A stretch of 64,000 nucleotides of DNA from Metabacillus halosaccharovorans (GTDB taxonomy: Bacteria > Bacillota > Bacilli > Bacillales > Bacillaceae). The translations under genes and the position numbers were made by a program. How positions within the stretch are numbered: position 1 is the first letter of the stretch; the number at the start of each line of letters is the position of its first letter. The notes beneath the pieces were generated by a model. The model was not told where the DNA came from, made no database searches, and saw only the letters and a program-made list of their open reading frames with translations. The stretch covers positions 992,001-1,056,000 of the forward strand of contig NZ_KV917371.1 in assembly GCF_002019635.1 (NCBI RefSeq), given 5' to 3'. Shown in pieces: positions 16,826 through 26,067 of the stretch.

Positions 16826-16937
16826 TGGAACAGGGGGACAGGTCCATCGTCCCCGTCCAACTAATTGAAGTTGCAATTAAAATTTCACCCATATCCTCTA
16901 TACAAAGACCGGGACAAGGGACCTGTCCCCTTGTCCC
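16826..16937. repeat. REPIN: inverted pair of REP-like palindromes
   Basis: The forward copy at 16826-16857 starts TGGAACAGGGGGACAGGTCC. The inverted copy at 16911-16937 reads GGGACAAGGGACCTGTCC. They are separated by about 53 bp and lie between two convergent genes. The inverted copy abuts the stop codon of the GH20 gene. Confidence 0.85.
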
Positions 16938-18817
16938 TAAAAGAATGAGCCGGCTGTTGCGATTCGGTGGTAGGTGTTTCGGCCTAGTGTTCCTTTTGGC
17001 ATGATCCATGGGGCGTCGTGGTATAGTCTTTCTGTTTCTAATTCTTCTATGCTTTGGATTTTTCCTTCTAAGTAATCGGTTAAGCGATCGACAGTTGTGT
17101 TTAGGCGGGCAAGTACACCGCCATAACGGATGTCTAGTACTTCCCATCCGAATGGCTTATTCGTAGAGAGCCATAGTTCACGATGTTTGATTCGAAGATT
17201 ATCGACCATATTATGTAATGGTTCAACTTGATTACGAAGATCTTCTAATCTTGATTTATTCTTCTCGTCATATGCGCATTTCAAGTTCAGACCAAACTCC
17301 GCTTTCACACTTAAAACCTTTGCAAGCTGTATATAATAAGAAAACAAGGGGTCCCACTCATGTTGATTTTGACTAGCTTTAGTTAATTGGTCGGCCAGTT
17401 TAGCATAATGTTCATTCATGGAAAGGCCTCTTATATTCTCATCATATAATCCAGTTAATAGATCTTGCCAGAGTAAAAACTTAGATGGATGTGATTCTTT
17501 CAAATTATCTTTTGCGACTCCAGGTGTTTCATCAAATTCAGTCAATGCTAAGAAGTCATCAATATTCCCTCCCACACAGAAAGAAAAGCGGTCAGCCAGT
17601 TTGCTTCTATCCACTTCCTTGGCATATCCGTGCTCAGCAAATAATTGCATTCCAGGAAGCCCTGTTAAAGGACTTGTTTCTGCACCATTATCCCCCCACA
17701 TCGTGGCAAACACTTCTTTCACACCTGTATTCTTGCACGCAGCTAAGGCTGCATTTGTTGTTGCAAAGGTGATCCCATAGTTTGGTGATATTCCATTCCA
17801 TGTCCAAATGCCGCCGGCAAATACCGGATCTGACCCCAAGGCTTTATGCTTCTCAAGAAACGTTTCATAAAAATCCTGATCTGTATGGTAGTAATCCCAG
17901 TACACTAATTGCAGATTTTTTGGTATTTCATCAATCACATCAGTTGGAATATCTGCGTTAAGATCATAGTAATTACCGGTTTTTGAGCCCAGTCTAAAGT
18001 ACATATCGCTCCAAATCATAGGTTTTAATTGATATTTTTCAGTAATCGAAACAACCTTCTGCAGATGTTCATTCATAATCGAAAATCGATCACAATATCC
18101 ATTTTTCTGTAAAAAAGCTCCAAGACCAAGTCGATGCGCCTCATCCATTCCTATATGAATACGGTTTGTTTTAAACGATCGACTAGCAACCTTAATCATT
18201 TCCTCAATAAATTGATAGGTTTTCTCTTCCCCAACAAGAAGGATATCTTCTGTATCTCTTATTCCCCCGGCATAATTCCATTTTAACGCTTCCGTTAAAT
18301 GGGCCAATGTTTGAATACATGGTATCATTTCAATCCCCAAATTAGCCGCGTACTGATCGCATTCCCTTAACTCAGCTTCACTGTACCGACCGCGCATATA
18401 GCCGAAGTACGGGTATTTCTCCATCTCAAATGTATCTTCTGTGTACATCATCACAACATCCAGACCCATTAGTGCCATTTTGCGCAAAAATAATTTAATG
18501 GCCTCCACAGTCATCACACCGTTTCGGGATGCATCAATCATAATGCCGTTTGTCTGAAATTGAGGCTCCTCGACAATGTGAAACTCTTTTTGGTTAGTAA
18601 GCTGTTCGATGAATAATCCAAAAGCACGGAAAAAGTGAATTTGTTTCTCATAACGAATAATCCCACCTTCACTTGTACAACTAACCTCAAGCGGACCTAC
18701 TCTTTGCTCTATTTGGACAGGAAAGCCAGTTGAACTTTGGGTGATTTTCAGTTCTTCACAAATGATTGAAAGTCCGTTTTCAAGTTCAGGTAAAATTCCT
18801 TTCACATGTAAATTCAT
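16937..18817 (-). CDS. GH20 beta-N-acetylhexosaminidase (cytoplasmic type)
   Basis: 626 aa without signal peptide. An N-terminal GH20b-like domain is followed by the (beta/alpha)8 catalytic domain. GIMIDASRNG marks its first strand, and HIGMDEAHRLG carries the catalytic Asp-Glu pair of the substrate-assisted mechanism. A helical C-terminal region follows, as in GcnA-like exo-hexosaminidases. It would release N-acetylglucosamine or N-acetylgalactosamine from imported oligosaccharides. The start is the ATG at 18817, preceded by AAAGGAGG. Last gene of the LacI-headed operon; the sulfatase immediately upstream suggests a sulfated amino-sugar substrate. Confidence 0.87.
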   Translation of the reverse strand: MNLHVKGILPELENGLSIICEELKITQSSTGFPVQIEQRVGPLEVSCTSEGGIIRYEKQIHFFRAFGLFIEQLTNQKEFHIVEEPQFQTNGIMIDASRNGVMTVEAIKLFLRKMALMGLDVVMMYTEDTFEMEKYPYFGYMRGRYSEAELRECDQYAANLGIEMIPCIQTLAHLTEALKWNYAGGIRDTEDILLVGEEKTYQFIEEMIKVASRSFKTNRIHIGMDEAHRLGLGAFLQKNGYCDRFSIMNEHLQKVVSITEKYQLKPMIWSDMYFRLGSKTGNYYDLNADIPTDVIDEIPKNLQLVYWDYYHTDQDFYETFLEKHKALGSDPVFAGGIWTWNGISPNYGITFATTNAALAACKNTGVKEVFATMWGDNGAETSPLTGLPGMQLFAEHGYAKEVDRSKLADRFSFCVGGNIDDFLALTEFDETPGVAKDNLKESHPSKFLLWQDLLTGLYDENIRGLSMNEHYAKLADQLTKASQNQHEWDPLFSYYIQLAKVLSVKAEFGLNLKCAYDEKNKSRLEDLRNQVEPLHNMVDNLRIKHRELWLSTNKPFGWEVLDIRYGGVLARLNTTVDRLTDYLEGKIQSIEELETERLYHDAPWIMPKGTLGRNTYHRIATAGSFF

Positions 18818-18893
18818 CCTAAATGTCCTCCTTTTTTCAATAATCAAAAATAACCTAAGGACTTCTTAACTCTTGTTCTACTAATCTAATGGA

Positions 18894-20357
18894 TTAATTA
18901 TTCGGCTTATGATCCCAACTACTCTTTCGACCTATTGATAAAGAATGCGCAACTAGCAGTCTTTCTTGCTGACTTCTCATAATATCTCTCTTCAGTTGAG
19001 CCATATCAAACTGAGAGGTCACTCTCTCATTACATTCTCTCAAAATATCTTGATGTTCAGGAGAATCAGCCAGATTGGTGCATTCCTGTGGATCGTTTTC
19101 AAGATCATATAATAATGGTCTCTCTTCATGAACATACACAAATTTATAGCGGCCGGATCGTAACATGATTAACGGTTGAATCGGACCTTCGCCATAATAT
19201 TCACAAATCACTTCATCTTTCCAGTTTGCGTCTTCTCCGATTAGTAAGGCTTCAAGATTATCTCCATCCAGTTCACCGAACCACTTTTCTCGATCAGGTA
19301 CAGCACCTAATGCCATAAAGGTTGGGGCAAGATCAACAAGAGAGACGACTTCCCTAACCTTCTTCCCGGCAGGAAAACGCTTTGGAAAAGAAAGGATTAA
19401 AGGAACTTTTGCAGCTTGATCATAAAAGGTTCTCTTAAACCACATGCCATGTTCACCAAGCATTTCTCCATGATCACTCGTCACAACGATGATCGTATTC
19501 TCCAACATATCTAATCTTTCTAATTCATTTACAATTTGTCCTACCTTTTGATCAAAGTAGGTAACCATTCCATAATAAGCACGTCTATTTCGTTTCACTT
19601 CCTCCTCGGAAAGTTCACAAATGTCTATTTCATGATGGGTTTGAATCCATTGATTGAACGGATGCATGTTTTCGAGGTTATCAGAAGGAATGTCAGGCAT
19701 TGGGATGAATGAATCCTCATACATATTCCAATATTCTTCTGTAATATGAAAAGGATCATGCGGATGGAAAAACGACGAACATAGAAAAAACGGCCTTATC
19801 TCTTCTTCTTTTTTCCGTTTAAATGTCCGAATTTGTTCTAATGTACGGTGTAATACTTTTTCATCATAGTCTAAATTATTATTGATCTCCATGACACCCG
19901 GGTTTTTGAGCCGTTTCACACCGGTTCCATGATTAGGATAAACTCCCCTGGACCAATCAGGTGTAAGGTCAAACGCTGCCGTATGAATATCCCTTGTCAG
20001 CCGATGTTCAAAGCCATGCAGCTGATCAGGACCGACAAAATGCATTTTTCCTGACAAGACTGTCTCATAACCAGCACGTCTTAAGTGATGCAAAAAGGTT
20101 GGAGTGTCTGAGGATAGTTCTGATCCATTGTCATACACCTCAATGTTGCTGATGAATTTACCTGATACGAAGGAAGCCCTTGAAGGAGCACATATCGGTG
20201 AATTGCAGTAGGCATTTTCAAATGTAACACCACTTTGAACAAGCCGGTCAATATTCGGGGTTTTTACAGCTGGATGCCCTAAGGCGCCAATCACATCGAA
20301 AGCCATCTGGTCAGCCATGATCATAACGATATTCGGCTGTTGTATTTGCTGTGTCAT
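18894..20357 (-). CDS. Sulfatase (type I, formylglycine-dependent)
   Basis: 487 aa. The N-terminus NIVMIMADQMAFDVIGALGH has the metal ligands of the alkaline-phosphatase-like fold. CAPSRASFVSGK is the C-x-P-S-R signature whose Cys is converted to formylglycine, and VTSDHGEMLGEHG gives the second metal site. No signal peptide is seen, so it would be cytoplasmic. It would need a maturation enzyme encoded elsewhere. The start is the ATG at 20357 with AGAGGAAGG upstream. Its place between GH20 and GH36 genes suggests removal of sulfate from sugars taken up by the operon's importer. Confidence 0.9.
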   Translation of the reverse strand: MTQQIQQPNIVMIMADQMAFDVIGALGHPAVKTPNIDRLVQSGVTFENAYCNSPICAPSRASFVSGKFISNIEVYDNGSELSSDTPTFLHHLRRAGYETVLSGKMHFVGPDQLHGFEHRLTRDIHTAAFDLTPDWSRGVYPNHGTGVKRLKNPGVMEINNNLDYDEKVLHRTLEQIRTFKRKKEEEIRPFFLCSSFFHPHDPFHITEEYWNMYEDSFIPMPDIPSDNLENMHPFNQWIQTHHEIDICELSEEEVKRNRRAYYGMVTYFDQKVGQIVNELERLDMLENTIIVVTSDHGEMLGEHGMWFKRTFYDQAAKVPLILSFPKRFPAGKKVREVVSLVDLAPTFMALGAVPDREKWFGELDGDNLEALLIGEDANWKDEVICEYYGEGPIQPLIMLRSGRYKFVYVHEERPLLYDLENDPQECTNLADSPEHQDILRECNERVTSQFDMAQLKRDIMRSQQERLLVAHSLSIGRKSSWDHKPNN

Positions 20358-20453
20358 TATGTAAAACCTTCCTCTCAACGTTATTTTCCATTCGAAGATG
20401 TCCGCTGCTCAAGTCTAGTAAAGGTCGGCAGCGCAATGAGAAGCCAAACATAA

Positions 20454-21008
20454 CTAATCAAACTTCCTAACAGGAACAACAAGTATTGGCATTTTTGCCA
20501 AGAGAAAGAACATCCCATATCCAATCAAAAGCATCAAAACAGCTTGAAGGGGTGCGGCAAAAACCATTAATGTGACCATTTTTAAATACTGGTACCATTT
20601 CATGTCAAAATGAACATACGCAGGAAAGAAAAAGGCAAGAATCATGAGATAAACGAATGCTAAAATAAAAAGCAGCAACTTTAAGATTTGCATCGTTAAT
20701 GATTCATCAAAATTGAGAATAAAAATATCAGCATAAAGAATATACCCAATGATGACTAACACAGAGCCGGTACTATTTGATTTTGCAAATTCCTTTCGGT
20801 AAAAGCCCCAAAAGGATTGTAACACCGGTTCGTTTAGATTCCCTTTCTGCCATTTCCTCATGACGGCAAACATCGCTACAGTAGCAGGTATAAACCCAAA
20901 TACAACAAGACCCAAAAGGGTTAAACCGATCCATAAAAGGTTTATATAAGCTAAACGTGAAAACCACTCTGTAAACCGTACAAATGCACTTTTCCATCCT
21001 TGAGCCAC
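20454..21008 (-). CDS. YesL/DUF624 membrane protein, 3' end apparently frameshifted
   Basis: Membrane protein of the DUF624 (YesL) family, common in Firmicute glycan-uptake operons; role unknown. The N-terminus (FTEWFSRLAYINLLWIG, then FGFIPATVAMFAVMRKW) is typical. The frame stops at 20454 after PVRKFD. In the next frame, sequence down to a stop at 20381-20383 encodes a normal family C-terminus (YLLFLLGSLISYVWLLIALP, then TFTRLEQR). A run of five A (reverse strand, 20492-20496) is the likely indel site, so this is either a real frameshift or a sequence error. The start is GTG at 21008, preceded by GGGGAG. Confidence 0.75.
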   Translation of the reverse strand: MAQGWKSAFVRFTEWFSRLAYINLLWIGLTLLGLVVFGFIPATVAMFAVMRKWQKGNLNEPVLQSFWGFYRKEFAKSNSTGSVLVIIGYILYADIFILNFDESLTMQILKLLLFILAFVYLMILAFFFPAYVHFDMKWYQYLKMVTLMVFAAPLQAVLMLLIGYGMFFLLAKMPILVVPVRKFD

Positions 21009-21047
21009 TTTCGCCACTCCCCTGCTGTCATAAACTATATTTGATTG

Positions 21048-23177
21048 TTATCCTTGGATTTCTATTGTAATTTTTCCGTTTGTAACGAATGAGCAATCAA
21101 CAACATAAATTGGCTCTTCTTTGTTCAGACGCTTAACAGATACTTCTTCTCCGTTTACCTTTACTTGTTTAACCCCTGATTCAGCAAGGAAACTAAACTC
21201 ACCTGCTTCTTCCAAGGAAACAACCACTTTATCTTCAGTCGAATACTGTATCGCAAAGGTAGCAGGGGCAATATATTTTTCTAGTAAACCTAAAGGTTTT
21301 ATCACATGATCCTTTGGAATAATTAAAAAGAAGGAATAGTCATTTCTTTCTTGAGTAAATTCGATTGTTTCATCATGATCGAGTACAGTTATTTTTTGAT
21401 TGAAATAATCATAAACAAAATATTCCTTAGCACCAAATCCCTCTATATTTGCGGGAGAGACAGTTCCGTTAACAGCACTATGCGAAAGATTATAAACACC
21501 CAGTAAACCAATACTATTACTAGTATTCCAAACCTTTAATGGCACTAGCTCTTCTACTGGATTGATCATCAATGTATCAATTGTTGGCCGGCCCGGTTGA
21601 TCACAGCGTAAAATACGTCCGTCATTTAAAATGAGCGGCCATAATACGGAAGCATCTGTCTCATCTACACGATCACTCGTATAAATTGGACCTCCACTAA
21701 GTGCTCTTAGTAATGCATGACGGTTTGCATCTTTGTGAACCGTCCAAAACATATCCCAATCTCCCCAGTAAATTTCGCCTTGATAGAAGGAATTGTAAAC
21801 ATTTTGCAAGGCGTGTTCCGCGAATCCGTTTTCATCTTCCGGAACAAAGTCATCACTGCTTCTAGCCACAGAAGAAATTGGACGGTTCCATATATTCTCA
21901 GATGCCATTCCCATGCAATTAATTACACAATGATTAAAGTGAATCCCCACAGATGCTTCTAACGCCTTATGTGTTTCTACCGAAGCTTCTCCGATCGACC
22001 TTTGACCCATTAAAAAGTTGTTGATCGCACTTTGACCATCAACTTTGACGAAATCAATTCCTTGTTGATGTAAATAAGAATGCCAGGCATCCCAAAACGC
22101 AAATCCTTTTCCCTTCTCAGGATAAGGAATCAACTTATCACTAGTTGTCTTTAATAGGTATGGTGCCATTTCATTTGCCAACGAACTATCAAGATGAATT
22201 CCACCCCAATATCCGGCAAGTGTATGCCATACGCCGACTGAATCAACGGAATATTCATTTCTTAGTTTATTGGTTAGTGGCTTAAAACCATTTGGAAATT
22301 TCTCCTTATTAGGTTCAAATCCTCCTAACCGTCCCTCTTTCATTTGTGACCAGCCATCATCAATCATGATCCATTTAACAGGAAGTTGTTTTTGTTTAAA
22401 CTCTTCTGCTTTACTTAAAATCCCCTCTTCATTCACCTGTTGATAAAAAGCATCCCAGCTGCACCAGCCCAGATAATCTAAACGTTCGGGATATTGCTTT
22501 TCCTCTATCAGCCGCGTATTTCCACTTATTTCTAGTAACCGGTTAGTTGTAAGCTTTGCAAGCTCAAATGGATTCTCACCTTTACCTAATACAAAAACAG
22601 GTGTTTCACATTTCGTTCGTCCGCCATCAAAAGAAGAAACCAACAATTGAAGGCCCTGTTCCTCTCCTTCAATATCCGTTTTATAAACAGAACCGACAAC
22701 AGGAAGTAAGTAATAATAATCATGTTGATTGTTCCATAATAAGGATTGTGTTCTAGGTGGCAGAGTTGATACATCTGTATTAAAATGAGGACGTGTCCAC
22801 CAATCTTTATGACGGTAGGAGGCAAACAATCCATTCACTTCTCCCAGATCCTTTATCTTAACGATGACTCCATTTTCACTTCTTAAGCTATCATTTCTTC
22901 CAAACAATCGTTCATTATGAACAACCACATCTATATATGCATGGAGAAAATGTTCATAGCAGTGAAGAATAAACGAGAGGTCCACCTTTTCATCATATTT
23001 GTAGCTATATTTATATTTCGAATAAGTTCCTAAAGTATCTGTTTTCTCTTCAACATCCATCCCGGTAAAGTTCAACGGCACTTTCCCGATTTGGTCTAGC
23101 TGAACCTCAAAGCTCACATCACTCATGATTTTACTTTTATGAAAAACAAATGGTTTGTCTTCTTGTACCTTAGACAT
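21048..23177 (-). CDS. GH36 raffinose-synthase/Sip1-like glycosidase
   Basis: 709 aa. The sequence matches the Sip1/raffinose-synthase branch of GH36: LGWCSWDAFYQQVNEEGI, KWIMIDDGWSQMKEGRLGGF, the nucleophile Asp in IDFVKVDGQSA, and the acid/base Asp in SSVARSSDDF. An N-terminal beta-sandwich and a C-terminal beta domain flank the barrel. No signal peptide, so cytoplasmic. In bacteria such proteins are mostly alpha-galactosidases or of unproven specificity. AAAGGAGGATCTCT precedes the ATG. It overlaps the amidohydrolase stop by 8 nt. Confidence 0.87.
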   Translation of the reverse strand: MSKVQEDKPFVFHKSKIMSDVSFEVQLDQIGKVPLNFTGMDVEEKTDTLGTYSKYKYSYKYDEKVDLSFILHCYEHFLHAYIDVVVHNERLFGRNDSLRSENGVIVKIKDLGEVNGLFASYRHKDWWTRPHFNTDVSTLPPRTQSLLWNNQHDYYYLLPVVGSVYKTDIEGEEQGLQLLVSSFDGGRTKCETPVFVLGKGENPFELAKLTTNRLLEISGNTRLIEEKQYPERLDYLGWCSWDAFYQQVNEEGILSKAEEFKQKQLPVKWIMIDDGWSQMKEGRLGGFEPNKEKFPNGFKPLTNKLRNEYSVDSVGVWHTLAGYWGGIHLDSSLANEMAPYLLKTTSDKLIPYPEKGKGFAFWDAWHSYLHQQGIDFVKVDGQSAINNFLMGQRSIGEASVETHKALEASVGIHFNHCVINCMGMASENIWNRPISSVARSSDDFVPEDENGFAEHALQNVYNSFYQGEIYWGDWDMFWTVHKDANRHALLRALSGGPIYTSDRVDETDASVLWPLILNDGRILRCDQPGRPTIDTLMINPVEELVPLKVWNTSNSIGLLGVYNLSHSAVNGTVSPANIEGFGAKEYFVYDYFNQKITVLDHDETIEFTQERNDYSFFLIIPKDHVIKPLGLLEKYIAPATFAIQYSTEDKVVVSLEEAGEFSFLAESGVKQVKVNGEEVSVKRLNKEEPIYVVDCSFVTNGKITIEIQG

Positions 23178-24465
23178 AGAGATCCTCCTTTTGTAAGGTT
23201 GCAGGTTTTAGATCTAACTGATAAAGTTCAATTAAATTATTTCGTAACACACGATTGGCAAAGTCACATGCATCATATTCCGTCATATCGCCATTGTCCA
23301 CTTTTGATGCTAGCACTTCCGATAACACCTTTTTGGCAAGCTTCAAATGGGCATAAGTTCCTTCAACTTGACTATAGTCTCCTCCAAAACCAAGAATTTT
23401 CGACTGAGGGACCATTTCAATCATTTGTGTTAACATCTGTTTTGTTGCTGTAGGGGACAGAATGTAACACCATGTTAAATCCGCATAGGCATTTGGGAAA
23501 TTTTTCACTAAGGATAAATACTCATTATAAAAAGGATAGCCACCATGTAATAAAACAAATTTAGCTTTCTTGTATTCTAGTAAAAGCGGAACCAAATCTG
23601 TCACCTTTGAATTTGTGACAAAATTCCCATTAGATGAAACGCTTGGCTCCTGGTGTCCCGTATGAATTTGGATAGGAACATTACATTCAATTGAACGCTG
23701 GATAATTCGGTGGATAATAAAATCTTGCAGGCGCTTCGCTTCTTCCTGTGATACTGATTCACATAAATGACTTGTTTTAAGTTTGTTAAAAACTGTAGCC
23801 GCCTCACCGAATGTTGGTTTTTCCACGGCTAATGTCCGCCAGTATGCCACACCAATTTTTGTCGCTACCATCCCTTCATCTACATAGCGCTTTAAGATGG
23901 TATCTACTGCATCAAGATAATCTTCAAACTCGTATATATCTGTGCCAGCTTCCCGTTCAACAGACTCAATATCCTTTAATGATCTTACCTTTACCAGGTG
24001 ATCCGTCCACATCACAGGTCTAAAAAATTCAACGTCTACTTTTGTTGTGAAAATAAGGGTGAAAGCTAGATCAATTTTTGATTTTTCCGTTAGTATTTTT
24101 CTGTAGAGATCAGGATCCTGTGACGCCTTTTTCACACGTTCATTAAGTGCACATATCCCTTCAACCGTCCAATCATCCATATCATATAGGTCTTCAACCG
24201 CCCAACGCACCATTTGAGCATAGGTCGTATTTTTGACACGATCCCAATAATAAAGGAATTCCTTTGCTTTTTCGTGCTCAGTCATCTTATTTTTGTTTCG
24301 GTCAAAAAAGGATGGATTCATCCCAGCCGTAATCAAATCAGAGCTTACATAATGCAATAAATCAAAGAAATCAGCATTCATTTTACTTCGATCTTTTTGA
24401 GGAATTAAATGTTCATGTCCGTCGATAACCCTTAAATTGTCTATGTGCTTAGCTATTGTATCCAC
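23170..24465 (-). CDS. Amidohydrolase-superfamily protein
   Basis: 431 aa. Candidate metal ligands are visible in VIDGHEHLIP (the usual HxH), IHTGHQEPS, LLHGGYPFYNEY and GFGGDYSQ, giving the HxH...H...H...D pattern of the amidohydrolase fold. The family includes uronate isomerase-like and amidohydrolase-2 proteins; I cannot choose a substrate. GTG start, AAAGGAG about 12 nt upstream. It overlaps the GH36 gene and is co-transcribed with the sugar importer, which suggests it modifies a sugar acid or an amide or acetyl group on the imported sugar. Confidence 0.72.
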   Translation of the reverse strand: MDTIAKHIDNLRVIDGHEHLIPQKDRSKMNADFFDLLHYVSSDLITAGMNPSFFDRNKNKMTEHEKAKEFLYYWDRVKNTTYAQMVRWAVEDLYDMDDWTVEGICALNERVKKASQDPDLYRKILTEKSKIDLAFTLIFTTKVDVEFFRPVMWTDHLVKVRSLKDIESVEREAGTDIYEFEDYLDAVDTILKRYVDEGMVATKIGVAYWRTLAVEKPTFGEAATVFNKLKTSHLCESVSQEEAKRLQDFIIHRIIQRSIECNVPIQIHTGHQEPSVSSNGNFVTNSKVTDLVPLLLEYKKAKFVLLHGGYPFYNEYLSLVKNFPNAYADLTWCYILSPTATKQMLTQMIEMVPQSKILGFGGDYSQVEGTYAHLKLAKKVLSEVLASKVDNGDMTEYDACDFANRVLRNNLIELYQLDLKPATLQKEDLYV

Positions 24466-24531
24466 TGTTGTCCATACTCCTTTAGTAACAGACGACTGCC
24501 AAAAATAAGCAGCCGTCCTAGGATTTATCTA

Positions 24532-25848
24532 TTATTTAGTATCAATTTCCGGATAGCCATTTTTCACAGAAGCTTTGAAGTCTTTTAAGGCATCTTTATA
24601 GCTTTCACCACTATCGATTGCCTCAGCTGCTGCCTCATACCATAATTGTGATATAGCTTGGTTATCACCTGTTGCTTTATGTGGAGGAATACTCTTTACA
24701 AGTTCATAATAAGCTTCTAAAATCTTTTGATCACCAAAGATTTCTGATGTAAATGCACCCTGATTTTTTTCATAAACAGCCGCGAGAGCAGGCATGTTTC
24801 CTGTTTCTTCAAGGTTGTATTGCTGCCATTCTTCACTTGCAATAAATTTAATGAATTCATAAGCTAACTCTTTGTTTTCAGAGCCTTCATAGATCGAACG
24901 GTATGTTCCACCTTCATAATATCCACTTGGTGTTTGGGCAAGACCGTATTTACCCTTTGCTGCTCCACCTTCGTTATCAACCATGAAGCTGGCCCATGCC
25001 GGGTTTGCAAACATGATGACACCCCCCTCATTTAAGGCGTCACCCCATCCACCTGAGAAGAAACCAAGCTTTGCGTCAACACCTTCTTCTCTGATTGATT
25101 TCATGCTATTAAAAATCTCTTCCCATGCAGGATCGACATTTAACTTACCGTCCTTATCCCACATTTCCGGATTGGATTTTTCTACGTTATACACATCACT
25201 AAAGTGTGAAACTAGATGTACTTCACCATTACTTTCTTTTTCTACTTTCTTACCTAATTCGACAACCTTATCCCATGAACTAACCATTTCAGACACTTTA
25301 GCAGGGTCATCTGTTCCAAGATATTCCTTCGCTAAATCTCTGTGATACCAGAATGCACCTGGTGAAGAGTGATCTGAAATCGCACGAACTGATCCGTCTT
25401 CAGCCACTCCAAGCTCTTTCACATAAGGAATATAATCTTTCACTAAATCATCTGCACCCATTTCAGATAAATTCGCTACAAAAGGCTGGTTAATAAATTT
25501 ACCCATATAACCTCTTTCAAGGTCAAAAATATCAGGTACATCTGTTTTTGTATTAATGGCGTTCATTAATTTTGTTTGATATTGATCCCCAGGGAAAACA
25601 CTAACCTTCACTTTTACGTTTGGATATTTTTCTTCAAATTTTTCTGCCATTTGTTCCACTTGGCCGAAAAATGTCCAAATCGTTAATTCACCTTCAAAAT
25701 CTTCCGGATTCTTTGGTTCACCATTTGCAGTTGCACCATTATCAGAGCTACTATTCGTTTTTGTTTCATCTGCACCAGAACAAGCCGCGAGCAAACCTAA
25801 TACTAGTCCTAACACGAATACCAAATTCAATAATTTAAAACGTTTCAA
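24532..25848 (-). CDS. Sugar ABC transporter substrate-binding lipoprotein
   Basis: 438 aa from a TTG start with AAAGGGGG upstream. The signal peptide has lipobox LAAC, followed by a Ser/Thr/Asn-rich linker. The mature part is solute-binding family 1 (GELTIWTFFGQVEQMAEKFE; VPDIFDLERGYMGKF). It is paired with the two permeases upstream. A separate 103-bp palindromic repeat lies between it and the permease gene. No ATPase in the locus. Confidence 0.9.
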   Translation of the reverse strand: MKRFKLLNLVFVLGLVLGLLAACSGADETKTNSSSDNGATANGEPKNPEDFEGELTIWTFFGQVEQMAEKFEEKYPNVKVKVSVFPGDQYQTKLMNAINTKTDVPDIFDLERGYMGKFINQPFVANLSEMGADDLVKDYIPYVKELGVAEDGSVRAISDHSSPGAFWYHRDLAKEYLGTDDPAKVSEMVSSWDKVVELGKKVEKESNGEVHLVSHFSDVYNVEKSNPEMWDKDGKLNVDPAWEEIFNSMKSIREEGVDAKLGFFSGGWGDALNEGGVIMFANPAWASFMVDNEGGAAKGKYGLAQTPSGYYEGGTYRSIYEGSENKELAYEFIKFIASEEWQQYNLEETGNMPALAAVYEKNQGAFTSEIFGDQKILEAYYELVKSIPPHKATGDNQAISQLWYEAAAEAIDSGESYKDALKDFKASVKNGYPEIDTK

Positions 25849-25881
25849 GATGAATCCCCCTTTAAATTGTTGTTTTTTAAG

Positions 25882-25984
25882 AAAAGCGCAAGCGCCTTGG
25901 TTAGCCTAGGGCAAATAAGACGCAAATGAATAGAAGACGTTCTTTGTCTTCAATTCATTTGTGGCTAGGCGCTGGAGCTGGCCA
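25882..25984. repeat. Long palindromic repeat of a second type between permease and binding-protein genes
   Basis: The element runs from AAAAGCGCAAGCGCC to GGCGCTGGAGCTGGCCA. Outer arms AGCGCC/GGCGCT enclose an inner stem: AAATGAAT (25924) plus GAAGAC (25933) pairing with GTCTTC (25946) plus ATTCATTT (25953), with one A-A mismatch. From memory similar elements occur as dispersed repeats in Bacillaceae genomes. In mRNA it would be a long hairpin in the middle of an operon. Confidence 0.75.
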
Positions 25985-26067
25985 CCAAAACTAAGTATAA
26001 GATTAATACTTACTGATTTTAGGACCTGCTACTCCCCCACCTCCCCAAAAAGAAAACGATTCACAAA

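Noticed and set aside
17418-17780. 120-aa and 95-aa forward frames inside the GH20 gene
   Set aside because: Antisense shadows of a clearly conserved enzyme, no initiation signals.
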